Notes under the pieces: model-generated
Told to the model about the DNA's origin: nothing
Seen by the model: only the letters and a program-made list of their open reading frames with translations
Database searches by the model: none
Source: Phoebastria nigripes
Lineage: Eukaryota > Chordata > Aves > Procellariiformes > Diomedeidae
DNA length: 64,000 nucleotides
Direction: 5' to 3'
Assembly (NCBI GenBank): GCA_035582835.1
Contig: JAYKAV010002949.1
Span: 386,653-450,652, forward strand
Part shown: in pieces, positions 14,501-24,185 of the stretch
Layout: the number at the start of each line of letters is the position of its first letter
How positions within the stretch are numbered: position 1 is the stretch's first letter
Program-made: the position numbers and the translations under genes

Positions 14501-15579
14501 GCAGCCACTTTAGCGAGAGATGAGTGGCTGGGAAAAGAAGTGGAAAATCAGGTTCTCATCTTCAATTTTAAAAGTGTTAATTAGCTTCAAGCCTTAGTTT
14601 ACTTGTAATTGTTACGGTATCAGAACCCCCATCAGCTGACTCTTCTTTTGCTCCTTCCCCATCAACGTACTTCATTACACATTCTCCTGATGTCTTCCCG
14701 AGTCTCTTCCAATCAATCTTCAAATCTAATCATCATAAGCCAGAAATGAGGCTGATTGCGGATGTTGATTCCAACATCCTTGGTCACAAAAATATGTCTT
14801 TTTTGCTGCTAAAGAGTAATTGAAAGCATCTGGGAATGATTAGAAACTGGAGCAGATGGCTTGCTGTCCTGGAACCCGTGCTGCCAGAAGGGGGAACCTG
14901 CTGCACATCCTTGAGAGAAACCCAGGCATACAAACCACATGAGGCTACAGGAGCTAAAAGACAAAGGTGTCAGTCTTGAGGCCCTCACTTTGTTTTCTTA
15001 CTTTGATACCACTTCAGCTGAGTTATACTAGGTTTACAGACTTCCAGCTGAGAACAGAAACATGTTCGCATAGCTATCCGGCACAGATCATTAAAAAAAA
15101 AAATCAGTATTAAGACAAGGTTCAGATTAATGAAGGGAGGATTAACCCTTCCCAAGACCTTGCAAAATGCCATATGCTACATGCTGCAGCGTGAGCAGGA
15201 GGCTTCTGCTTTGTGTTATCCAGCTTGGTCCTTCTGTCAACGTTGCTGATATACCTGCACTTGATTAAAGCTCTTTAGCTTTAAGGTTTAATGATTATTG
15301 ACCACTGATTTCAAAGCTGCTGCCTTTTAATTTAATACTGCTTACAGTATGAATGTTTGGGGACAATCAGCTTTGAAAAGGCTTCTTTTTTTTTTTGCCT
15401 TTTTACATTATAGGGAACCAATAACACTAAACCACATGGACACAGCCTGAGGCNGCATGATATTTAATTTGCACATTGCATCACTGTTGTCTGACATTAC
15501 CGTGCTACCACAGCATTGTGGAAATGGAGAGCACCCTGTCTAGGACCTGTGACATTATGATGATTCTCATTTACATTGC
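8581..15579. other. Intergenic DNA, no gene; possible conserved non-coding elements
   Basis: No exon, tRNA or clear transposon was recognised. Several stretches, notably about 13290-13580 and 14580-14860, are of normal complexity and rich in TAAT/ATTA and AT-hook-like words, as is typical of conserved non-coding elements around developmental genes. This is inference only, since conservation cannot be seen from one sequence. An 85-codon open frame at 10961-11218 has no known domain and no splice context that would make it convincing. Confidence 0.4.
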
Positions 15580-15728
15580 TGTTGTGGTTTAGCCCCAGCT
15601 GGCAGCTAAACACCACACAGCCGCTCGCTCNCTCCCCCCGGAGTGGGATGGGGGAGAGAATTGGGAAAAAAAAGTAAAATCCGTGGATTGAGATAAAGAC
15701 AGTTTAATAGAACAGAAAAGGAAGGGAA

Positions 15729-15765
<37 letters not shown>

Positions 15766-16135
15766 GTAGAATATACAAAATGAGTGATGCACAATGCAAT
15801 TGCTCACCACCTGCTGACTGATGCCCAGCCAGTTCTGAGCAGCGGTCACCCCTCCCCAGCCAACCCCCCAGCTTATATACTGAGCATGACGCCATATGGT
15901 ATGGAATACCCCTTTGGCCAATTTGGGTCAGCTGTCCTGGCTATGCTCCCTCCCAGCTTCTTGTGCACCTGGCAGAGCATGGGAAGCTGAAAAGTCCTTG
16001 ACTAGTGTAAACACTACTTAGCAACAACTAAAACACCAGTGTGTTATCAATGTTCTTCTCATACCAAATCCAAAACGCAGCACTATACCAGCTACTAGGA
16101 AGAAAATTAACTCTGTCCCAGCCAGAACCAGGACA
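15580..16135 (-). mobile_element. Solo LTR of an avian endogenous retrovirus
   Basis: The element begins 'tgttgtggtttagcccc' and ends 'ccagaaccaggaca', that is TG...CA termini. It is flanked by a near-perfect 5-bp target duplication, attgc (15575-15579) and atcgc (16136-16140), with one mismatch. Its sequence resembles a class of LTR abundant in Neoaves, which I recall as ERVL-like; the 5-bp duplication agrees. On the minus strand it carries a TATA box (tatataagc, about 15870-15878) and an ATTAAA poly(A) signal (about 15700), so the LTR transcribes away from TMEM33. No internal viral genes are present, so it is a solo LTR left by recombination. A (TAA)n tract lies inside. Confidence 0.88.
15729..15764. 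repeat. (TAA)n microsatellite inside the LTR
   Basis: A perfect TAA/AAT tract of about 12 units lies in the U3/R-side portion of the solo LTR. Related LTRs typically carry imperfect AAT/GAT triplets here, so this copy looks to have expanded and is likely length-polymorphic. Confidence 0.9.
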
Positions 16136-16534
16136 ATCGCTGACGCACAGCACTAAGTCTGTGTCTCGCTAAACGGCTCTGGAAAGCCTGTTTGGCCCTC
16201 AGTGAGCAAACGCTCCCCAGACTAGCGCTGAAGCGAGCATTAGTATTGTTGCTGTTACCGTCGCAACACAGAAGCACCCGCACATAGACCCTATAGAGCA
16301 AGCTGAGAAGCAGAGGTCGGGCCTGCTGTGGGCAGCGGGGCCCCAGGGGCGGGCGAGGCGCCGCACCAGAGGGGCTGCGGCGGAGGAAGGGGCGACCCTC
16401 CTCCCCAGCGGACTCGCCCTGGCAGACGCATTGCCTGACTCAAGGCGCTGCGGCTCCCGAGAGGGGCCGGGGACCACCTCCCAGCAAGGCCTTGTGACGT
16501 CGCCAGGCGCGGTCGGAAGCGTCACGTCGCCGGG

Positions 16535-16554
16535 CCTACATTGCCCGGCAGGCC
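16535..16554 (+). promoter_or_regulatory. ZNF143/THAP11 (SBS)-like site
   Basis: The 20 bases cctacattgcccggcaggcc align without gaps to the remembered SBS consensus ACTACAnnTCCCAGnnTGC, with a few mismatches. Such elements are frequent close to the start sites of vertebrate CpG-island genes. It lies about 230 bases upstream of the TMEM33 ATG. Confidence 0.5.
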
Positions 16555-16769
16555 CCGCGGCCCCCTGGAAGTGACGTCCGCCGTATCTGGGGAGCGCGCG
16601 GCGGCAGTGCGTGGTGCTTTGCCGTTTGCGGCGCTTGCGGTGGGTCGCGGGCGGCCGGGCCGGGGCCGGGAACGGGAGCAGGAGCAGGAGCAGGAGCAGG
16701 AACTCGGGAGGCGGCGGCCCCGGCCGCCCCGGCCCCAGCTGAGGCGCTTCTCTCCCCGCAGGTGCGGCC

Positions 16770-16826
16770 ATGGCGGACTCCACTCAGAACGGGCCCATGC
16801 AAGGCGGGGCCGGCGGCGGAGCCGTG
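16770..16826 (+). CDS. TMEM33: TMEM33 coding exon 1
   Basis: Encodes residues 1-19 (MADSTQNGPMQGGAGGGAV), the poorly conserved, glycine-rich N-terminus. Donor gtaagg follows at 16827, phase 0. A polypyrimidine-AG (ctctccccgcag, ending 16761) lies only 8 bases before the ATG and could be the acceptor of a 5' UTR intron. Confidence 0.93.
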
Positions 16827-19800
16827 GTAAGGAGCCCCCGGCCGCGGGCGGGGGGCAGCAGGCCGCGATGCCGGCCCGACTCCTGGGGGGCGTGAGGGTC
16901 CTGGGCCGGCCACGGTGCTTCTCCAGCAGCGCGGGCGTCCCTTGTGCTGCCGGGAGGGCCCTGCTGGGATCGCCGTATGGCCGACTGCTCGCCCGGGCAC
17001 GGGCAGGGGGAAGTGGCTCTCTCACTTTCTGTTTGCAAACCTGCTGTTGCTGCGCCGCCCTTCTTGAAAATGTCTGAATCAAAACTAATTCCGTTCGACT
17101 GTAGCTCTATGTCTGTGGTTATATTGTGGAAGTAAGTCGGTAGATAATGTATACGAAGACGCTTGCAGGTCAGGTTAATTTCTGGTCATTTTCATAAAAA
17201 GGGTGTAGGAACATAGAGGAAGAGAACAGTCTTCAAAAGCTGGTTCAAATTCGGAAAAAAATTTTGAGCTCTTTAAGGTGAAAGGAAACTGATGTTTTGA
17301 CTCTTTGGCCCCTAATGGCCAAAAGCATGCTGTGTTTCATTAGAGCCTTTCTGGCAGGGGGACTATATCAGGCGTGAAGAGGACTGTGGTTAAGGAGAGC
17401 TCAGTAACAGGAGAGGTGCTAGGTTGCCATTAAAAACTTATTTCTTTTTTGAGGCCAAGAATATGTATGCCAAAACGATGCCCCTTTCCTTATGATGTAG
17501 CCATGCTAAATTTACCTGACCCCTTCTTTTTTCCCCTCCGTAAGAAGTGTGGAGATTTAGCCCCAGGTGTGTGAAGTGTATCCTAAAAGGAACGTTGGAG
17601 CAATTGATGCAAAAGTCAGTCAGGTCTAAAGACCTTGCATGATACACTTTTGAAGCTGGCTGTTTTATGAGGTTGGTTTGTTTGGAAAAACTACCTCCAC
17701 ACAAGATCTTACCGCTATATTTCATTGTAATGTACAAAGGAGCCTTTTGATTCTGAGACAGCCAACCTATTTTTGATCTGGTTAGTAACGTTGTATGAGT
17801 CAAGCTTCGTATAGAACAAAAAGACACTCTTTGCTTCAAGCTATAATTTGATTCTGTCCAAGGCTGGAGAAAAACTTGCAATTTAATATAGAAGGGAAGA
17901 ATGTTGATTGTATGCAAATACTAAGATACCAACTTCTGTGGGGGTTGGGTTTTTTCTTTTCTTCTTCTAATGTAGCAATTTCTGATGGCTAACAAGTTGG
18001 ATACAGCAATGTGGATTTCCCGCTTGTTCACAGTTTACTGCTCAGCTTTATTTGTCCTGCCTCTTCTAGGGTATGTATTGTAATATTGTAAAATAGCATT
18101 AAAAATTTGCAAAGTAACTACACTGCCTTTTCATAGAGTTGTTTTTCATGTAAGGGTAAATTTCTATTATTCAGCTTGCTTAGATGCTTTTTGTCAGAAC
18201 AGTTTACAGATTTTTAGATTGGTTTAAAACACTTTTAGGTGTGTTTGGAAAATGTGTTGAGCAACTGTAAAGTAGTGGCAAATGCATGTTTTTACGTGTA
18301 GTTGTGGAGTAATATATTGAGTTGTTTTACCTTTGGCACNTGCAGTGAGTCAGTGTTTGAGTTGTATTTTGGTAATAGTGCTTGTGTATGATAATAGAAA
18401 TACTTCAGGTATTGTGCAATTGTGATGCAATTCTCAAGGGTGGAAGACTTCTGAGCAGGGGCTTGGTTCATATGGTAACGTCTCCTCTAATGATTTGCAG
18501 GTTGCATGAAGCAGCAAGCTTTTATCAGCGTGCCTTGCTGGCAAATGCTCTTACTAGTGCCCTCCGACTACACCAAAGGCTACCGCACTTTCAGCTTAGC
18601 AGGGCGTTTCTGGCCCAGGCTTTGCTGGAGGACAGCTGCCACTACCTGTTGTACTCTCTTATCTTTGTGAATTCCTACCCTGTTACAAGTATCCTTTACT
18701 GGTAACGTTTTTAAATATCTTAAAAACTTGATTCTTTTCATCACCTGTGCCATGATTTGAAAAACTAGTTTAAACTAGAATATGTTTGCTATTCATAGAA
18801 CATATGCTATGTAAAATAGGAGAGGCTTATGTTGATTGATCCATATTCAGGTTAATCACCTCTGTAACTAGTGCATTGCAGCTTCTGGCTACTTACATTT
18901 TCTTTTCCTGAGACTTAAGTTCAGTGGATTTTATGACCAGCCTCATGTGATATACTTTGAGAAGTTGGTAACTTTCATTTATTACCAGTACAGGGTTTAT
19001 ATATGACTCCTCACTGTAAGTAGGACATACATCATGTAGAGAAACAATTATTCCGTAGTAGCTTTCTCGGATAAGTTATTAAACAGACAAAGTCTGCGAA
19101 AAAGACTTACTCCTGTGGCTTGTCAAAGTTGACATGTAAGAACTGACTTTTCTTTGTGCCACCTTGTATGTATGCATAATGTCCTACTCTTAAAATGTCT
19201 TTGGCAGAATGTCTACGTTCTTGCTCTCTAAAATCTGAATGGCTGGCAACTGCATGTTCTTTGAAGAAATGCATTTTGTAGCATCTCTTAATAAAAAAAT
19301 ATTAGGACTACATGTATATGATAGATTTTAAGAAGTAACCTCACATGTGTCTTTCATATAGAAAGAATGCATTTCAGTAGAAATGCACTGGTGTGTAATG
19401 GTGTATGTTGTACTCTTGCATACCTGCATACACACACGTTTTGAAGTTAATAAAAATGCATAGCGAAGAGAATGTGTAAGAAGCAAAGAGAAGGTTAGAC
19501 ACATACATGTCTTAATCCAGTATAGGTCATTCCAGCCAGCCTCTTGCAAAGAGCCATCAGGCTATGACTTGTGTGTTAGCATAACATCACGGAGAAATGA
19601 AGCACTTCAGCAGCCTGTAGTTTTCCTTATCACTTGCTTCAGTGAGTATTTTTCCAGTTCTGCTGTTCTCTTTGCTTCATGCTGCCACATATACAAAGAA
19701 GGTTCTTGATGTAAGTATGATATGCTGTATGATATGATTAATACTGTTGATATTCTTGGGGTTTATAAACAGGTTTGAGTTGCAGCTATGGTTTCCTTCA

Positions 19801-22800
19801 GCTACACTAGAGTGAAATTGTAGTATGGAATCTCAGCACAGAGAATCTGAGAGAATCTAATCTTCTGTTATGACTCCATGATATGTTGGAGTTGACAGTA
19901 GTTATTTTTCTTCAAATGCTGTTCTTTGAAGGAAGCAAATGCTGTGTAACAGTTAAGTTGAAACTTAAGACGTGTCCTTTCAAGCTAAACCATAGCTTGT
20001 GAAATTTAACGTTCTATTTCAGTAGTAGAATAACAAACTGCAAGGTGAGGCTAGAAAGCAAAATACTTGCGAGCTGGGTCTGCTGCTCAGTGAACTGCCT
20101 TGTCCATCTTAATGTAACTCCAACCTTTGGTGTTCCTAACTAGGCTATCTCGCTACCATAAGTACTTCCTTGTAGTGGACAGAATAAGGCTTGTGGCCAT
20201 CTCTATGCAGCTGAACCTAAAATGGGTGGGTGAGGGAATTGCAACACCTCGTTTTTAATTGAAATCTATGTAATTATGGAGTTCCAAGCTTCCGGTAGTT
20301 TTCCTCGGGATACTAATCTCAATACCTTTAAAGGATCTAGTCTTAAAATGCTGAAATGAGTTGTAAATGATAATTGTTAGTATTGTGATTTCTTTGTGCT
20401 AGAGAAGATAGGTGTAACTTGTATGTTTTCTGGCAATCTTTTTTTTCTTCTTTAAAGGCACGAAGTTCAAATAGTCTGCCCTTTCTGAGAAATCTTTTAG
20501 AGAAACTGAACGCTAATCAACAGAATATTCTAAAATTCATTGCTTGCAATGAAATTTTCCTGATGCCAGCTACAGTTTTTATGCTCTTCAGGTAAGAATT
20601 ACCATAAATATTTTCAGAATTAGAAGCTTTCTACACAAAATTACTTTTTGCAATTGAGTTCTCTGTGGGTCACAGAGCTCCATTTGTATGATTCTGGCTG
20701 ACCAAGTCTTGAACTTACGAGTTAAATTTATTTGATTCCTAGACTTCTCAAGTTGGTGCATCGTAAAATCAAAAAGCATTCACTCTGCTATAACTGAGCA
20801 CCAAAAAACCCTTCCCTTTCATAGCATGGGTGACGTTGTTGGGTCAAATCAAAGTTTTTCAGGCCTGTAACTTGTGTTCTCCTACATTGTTCAGTAAGTT
20901 TATTTTTGATCAGTGTAATAGAATATTAAGATCTTCAGCTTCACTGAAAGTGAACTCTCATTTTTGACTATTAGATTCCAGAAATTTAAGTGGCATGAAA
21001 TTTCATTGTGCTAAAAGTGTGCAAGCAGGAGTAGGTTATGTCCTCTCCTGTGTTACTTTTGACCAGTGACCCTTGTCTCTTTTTTATGATTCCATTTGGT
21101 TTTGCCTGCTGTGCAGCCTGTTGAATGCATTTTAGGGATCTTGAGCCTATGCATGTTGGAATCCTACTGAAGTCATATAGGCATAATGACCTGCCAGTCA
21201 CTGAAGTTTGGGTCATTGCCTTTTAATATTTGGAGGGGGAATAATGCCCTTTGTTCTATACAAGTCGTAGCACAGTGAGAGCATTTGTCCTGAGTGGTCT
21301 CACAGGCAGCAGAAGGGAGGCTTTATCTTCTTGGAAGTTGATAGAATGCATAATTTGTCTTTATCTTTTGATATGTCAGCTGAACACTTCCATGCTTCAG
21401 CCCTGAAGGATTCCATTTCATTTAAGGCTACTTACCAACTGACAGATACGCTCTGTATCCAGTATCTGAAACATTGAAGTGCTTTAAACTTCTCTTTAGG
21501 AGAATGTTTTTTTTCCCCTCTCTCTGGAGAATTTAGTATGTGAAGTGTCGCTACTTGATAAGTTATCTAGTAGATACTGATGCTTGTAAAAGATCATATA
21601 CCAAATTTTAAAATAGTATAATGGTTAAGTGCAGCTATTGTGAGAATTTGTTCTTTAAACTGTTTTAGCATATTAAATTGCTTGTAAATACTGTACAGGT
21701 GCAAAATTTCCTCTTTTCCCCCTCCTGTAGCTCACTTTCCTTTTCACTTTGTATTTTTTCTTCTGGGTAAAGATGTTGCTCTTACTTGAAGGAACTCTAG
21801 TTACTGGAACTGTCGTGTTCATCTTCAAACAGAGCTTTTAAATATTGTGTTATATAAAGAAGCTTCAATCATTAAAATTAAACTCATGGTATTTCTGTGC
21901 TTTGCTNTGTATGGTTTGTATGCTACCCATTTACTATCTTACAGCACCATCATGTGAAACAGCAGCTTTGTAAAGTATCAAAACCTAATTTCAGTGTAAC
22001 TGAAATAGTCAGATATCATCTTGCCATTAATATCTCAATACATCTATAATAGTCTCCAGTGTGTTCTGAGAAGTTTTGCANAAGATACTAGAAATATGGT
22101 CCAGATACTCAAAATGCTATGATTAGAGCTGAAAAAGCTCACTGTAACTGGACTATTTATGTCAGCCAATTTCTGTGCTTCACCAGCAAGCTTTTTCTTA
22201 ATACTGAACAGGCGTCTGCCATCACTTCTGTGATTCTTTGCCTGCCACCAGAAATGGGGCATATAAAAAAACTTCATACATATAAAATCAATACAAGAAC
22301 AGTGCTTCTTTAACTGCTTCATTGAGCAGTTTTATTCTATAATGTAAGTTTCTGCTTTCGTAAGTGTATTGTTACGTACTTTTTCTTGTCAGATCTAGAT
22401 TATCTGAACCAATGTGACCCCAATCTGGCTTGCTTTGAGCTTAAGTAGTTTGCTTGCTTTTATTAGGAAAAGTCCTGTTGGTTTTTTTTTTTTTTTTTGT
22501 CAGTCTTAAGTTCTACTTCTCTATTCTCTTTCAGTGGGCAAGGGAGTCTGCTCCAGCCATTCATTTACTATAGGTTTCTTACATTACGCTACTCCTCTCG
22601 GCGAAATCCATACTGTCGGTAAGCACTAAATTGATTTTGGAAGTTAATGTTTAACTGCATAGTGTTTAGGCATTCAGAAATTTTTCATTCTAAAATGAAT
22701 GCATAACTCATAATACTAAATCTGCAAATGGTAATTATAGAATGTGGAATATACCTGGATACTAAAAAAAAAAAACAACCACCAGCTGGTTCAAGGTTAA

Positions 22801-24185
22801 TTTATTTCGTGTAACTGAACTTTTCTGAAATGTATTGCCATCCTTGAGTGGGAGCTTTCAGAACATGCTTGCGTAATTAAAACTACACTTTGGGAGAAGA
22901 AAGTCTTTTAATTGTTCTGCAACCATTTACCAGAAAGATATCCTTATTTTTAGATTCCAGGCCTATCAGAGGCTAAGTCTATACATGAACAGGCACTTAC
23001 GAACTTGTGTAATGTTGACAGAAAAAAATCTGTGCATGATCTTAAANGTGTTCATTACCTCCTTTAGTTAAATTCATAAGTCAGGTTAATTATAATTGAA
23101 ATAGAGCCTTAGTGATTTAGTTTGAAAGTTGGTCAAGCCAATACTATTGCTTTAAACTTTGAAATAAAAAATTTCTATGACGATTTGCTTGGGTCAGTGC
23201 TTTCTCAGAACTTTTCTTATGACAAGTGTTGCATAGTATAAGATTTTGTGAACATACTTTCCAGTCTGATCACTACCCGATTAGAAAATGGTTTGCTAAA
23301 GTACCAAGGAAGTGGCTTTGGCTGCCATGGTATGCAAAGACAGGTCTGAGAATCATAAACTTAATCGCCTCCTATTCCCTACTGTTTTGTAAGAAATCAA
23401 TTGTTCCATCTTAGTACATGTGTTGGTTTTTTTTTTTTTTTTAGTACTTTTGGTGGGGGGGGGGAAATCTATGAAGGTGCTTTACTTCTTTGGTATCTAA
23501 AAATAATTTAAGTTGCGCAATACTAAAACTAACTTTCAGTAGAACTAGTTTATCCAAGATTTTTCTGCTGGCATTTGTGTAGTTTTAAGGGAAACTTAAA
23601 CTGGTGTTGTGCGTTTTTATTTTTCATGTCTGTCTTTTAATAGCTGCTTCTAGAGTGCAGGGTTCTTACATCCTGGCAAGAAGCAGTGCAAACAGACAAT
23701 TACCTCCCAACTCCTTACGCTATTTCTGATAAAGCATTACTCTTTCTTTTTTTTTTTATAGTGGTGTTTTGTTTTGTGTTTTTTTTTGCTTCAAGGTGGA
23801 ATTTTTCTGCTGTCTTTGTATCTGTCCTCAGCTGGAAGTTGCTGAACTAAAGTTAATTAAAATGTTAATGTTTAAAGGACAAGAATTCTGAAGCTCTTGC
23901 AAGATACTGCAACACTGAAGGTCTAAAGAACTTGCTAACTAGAGTGTGTGGGGGGTGTTGAGAAAAGAGGTGAATGAAAAAGATAGATTTAGATGATACT
24001 TACTTCTGATAAATGCTGTAGGATTTTAATACTCTCTTTAAATCTGACTTTTCAGGACTCTCTTCACTGAGCTGAGGATTGTTGTTGAACACTTAATAAT
24101 GAAGCCCTCATGCCCTGTTTTTGTAAGAAGACTATGCCTCAGCAGCATTTCCTTTATAAGCAGATTGGCACCAACTGTTGCATAG
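16770..24185 (+). CDS. TMEM33: TMEM33, ER/nuclear-envelope transmembrane protein, complete (7 coding exons)
   Basis: The coding exons are 16770-16826, 17976-18070, 18501-18688, 19643-19710, 20458-20591, 22535-22618 and 24056-24185. All introns are GT-AG. The exons join in frame to 251 residues, against 247 in human; the extra residues are in the glycine-rich N-terminus. The product matches vertebrate TMEM33 almost throughout, for example NKLDTAMW (27-34), LHEAASFYQR (from 52) and NQQNILKFIACNEIF (156-170). Three hydrophobic segments are seen, near 36-56, 104-125 and 160-180, followed by a basic cytosolic tail ending LAPTVA. Known role (Pom33/Per33 family): an ER and nuclear-envelope protein that binds reticulons and PERK, affects tubular ER and is induced by ER stress. 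The start has a strong Kozak context (gcggccATGG) inside a CpG island. No frameshift or lost residue is seen. Confidence 0.97.
17976..18070 (+). CDS. TMEM33: TMEM33 coding exon 2
   Basis: Follows acceptor ...aatgtag and ends before donor gtatgt. Encodes residues 20-50 plus two bases of Gly51, including NKLDTAMW and the first membrane segment. Confidence 0.95.
18501..18688 (+). CDS. TMEM33: TMEM33 coding exon 3
   Basis: Acceptor tgatttgcag, donor gtatcc. Encodes residues 52-113, a long amphipathic stretch leading into the second membrane segment (HYLLYSLIFVNSYPVT). It completes Gly51 and starts Met114. Confidence 0.95.
19643..19710 (+). CDS. TMEM33: TMEM33 coding exon 4
   Basis: Acceptor cttgcttcag, donor gtaagt. 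Encodes Met114 (completed) to Asp136, reading SIFPVLLFSLLHAATYTKK and ending VLD. Confidence 0.95.
20458..20591 (+). CDS. TMEM33: TMEM33 coding exon 5
   Basis: Acceptor tctttaaag, donor gtaaga. Encodes residues 137-180 plus two bases of Ser181, covering a loop and the third membrane segment (FLMPATVFMLF). Confidence 0.95.
22535..22618 (+). CDS. TMEM33: TMEM33 coding exon 6
   Basis: Acceptor ctctttcag, donor gtaagc. Encodes residues 182-208 (GQGSLLQPFIYYRFL... SSRRNPYC) and the split Arg209. A T-run at about 22480-22498 precedes the acceptor. Confidence 0.95.
24056..24185 (+). CDS. TMEM33: TMEM33 terminal coding exon 7
   Basis: Acceptor gacttttcag. Encodes residues 210-251 and the stop TAG at 24183-24185. 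The C-terminus reads ...FISRLAPTVA, where human has P as the last residue. Confidence 0.95.

Larger units (their letters stand above)
16300..17060. promoter_or_regulatory. CpG-island promoter of TMEM33
   Basis: GC content and CpG density rise sharply compared with the AT-rich flanks. The island contains the TMEM33 start codon at 16770. Within it are three ACGT-core motifs (tgacgt at 16495 and 16572, and cgtcacgtcg at 16520-16529) and a ZNF143/THAP11-like element at 16535-16554 (cctacattgcccggcaggcc). A hexanucleotide (GGAGCA)-like repeat sits at about 16672-16700 in the likely 5' leader. No TATA box is evident, as is usual for a housekeeping CpG-island promoter. The exact transcription start cannot be read from sequence. 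Confidence 0.85.
16827..24055 (+). other. TMEM33: TMEM33 introns 1-6
   Basis: The introns are 16827-17975, 18071-18500, 18689-19642, 19711-20457, 20592-22534 and 22619-24055. They are AT-rich with T-runs and scattered Ns. I saw no transposon with clear landmarks and no embedded gene. Intron 1 has a 159-codon antisense open frame (17438-17917) with no recognisable domain. Confidence 0.7.

Noticed and set aside
15589..15921. 110-codon minus-strand open frame with a Tyr run
   Set aside because: It is read through the LTR and its (TAA)n tract; not a protein gene.
15580..16135. Full-length endogenous retrovirus
   Set aside because: Only one LTR is present, directly flanked by a 5-bp near-duplication, and there is no gag, pol or env sequence nearby.
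16199..17082. Several long open frames on both strands (up to 194 codons)
   Set aside because: They lie in the TMEM33 CpG island, where high GC removes stop codons. Their Arg/Pro/Gly/Ala-rich translations are typical artefacts, and the true coding segment is only 16770-16826.
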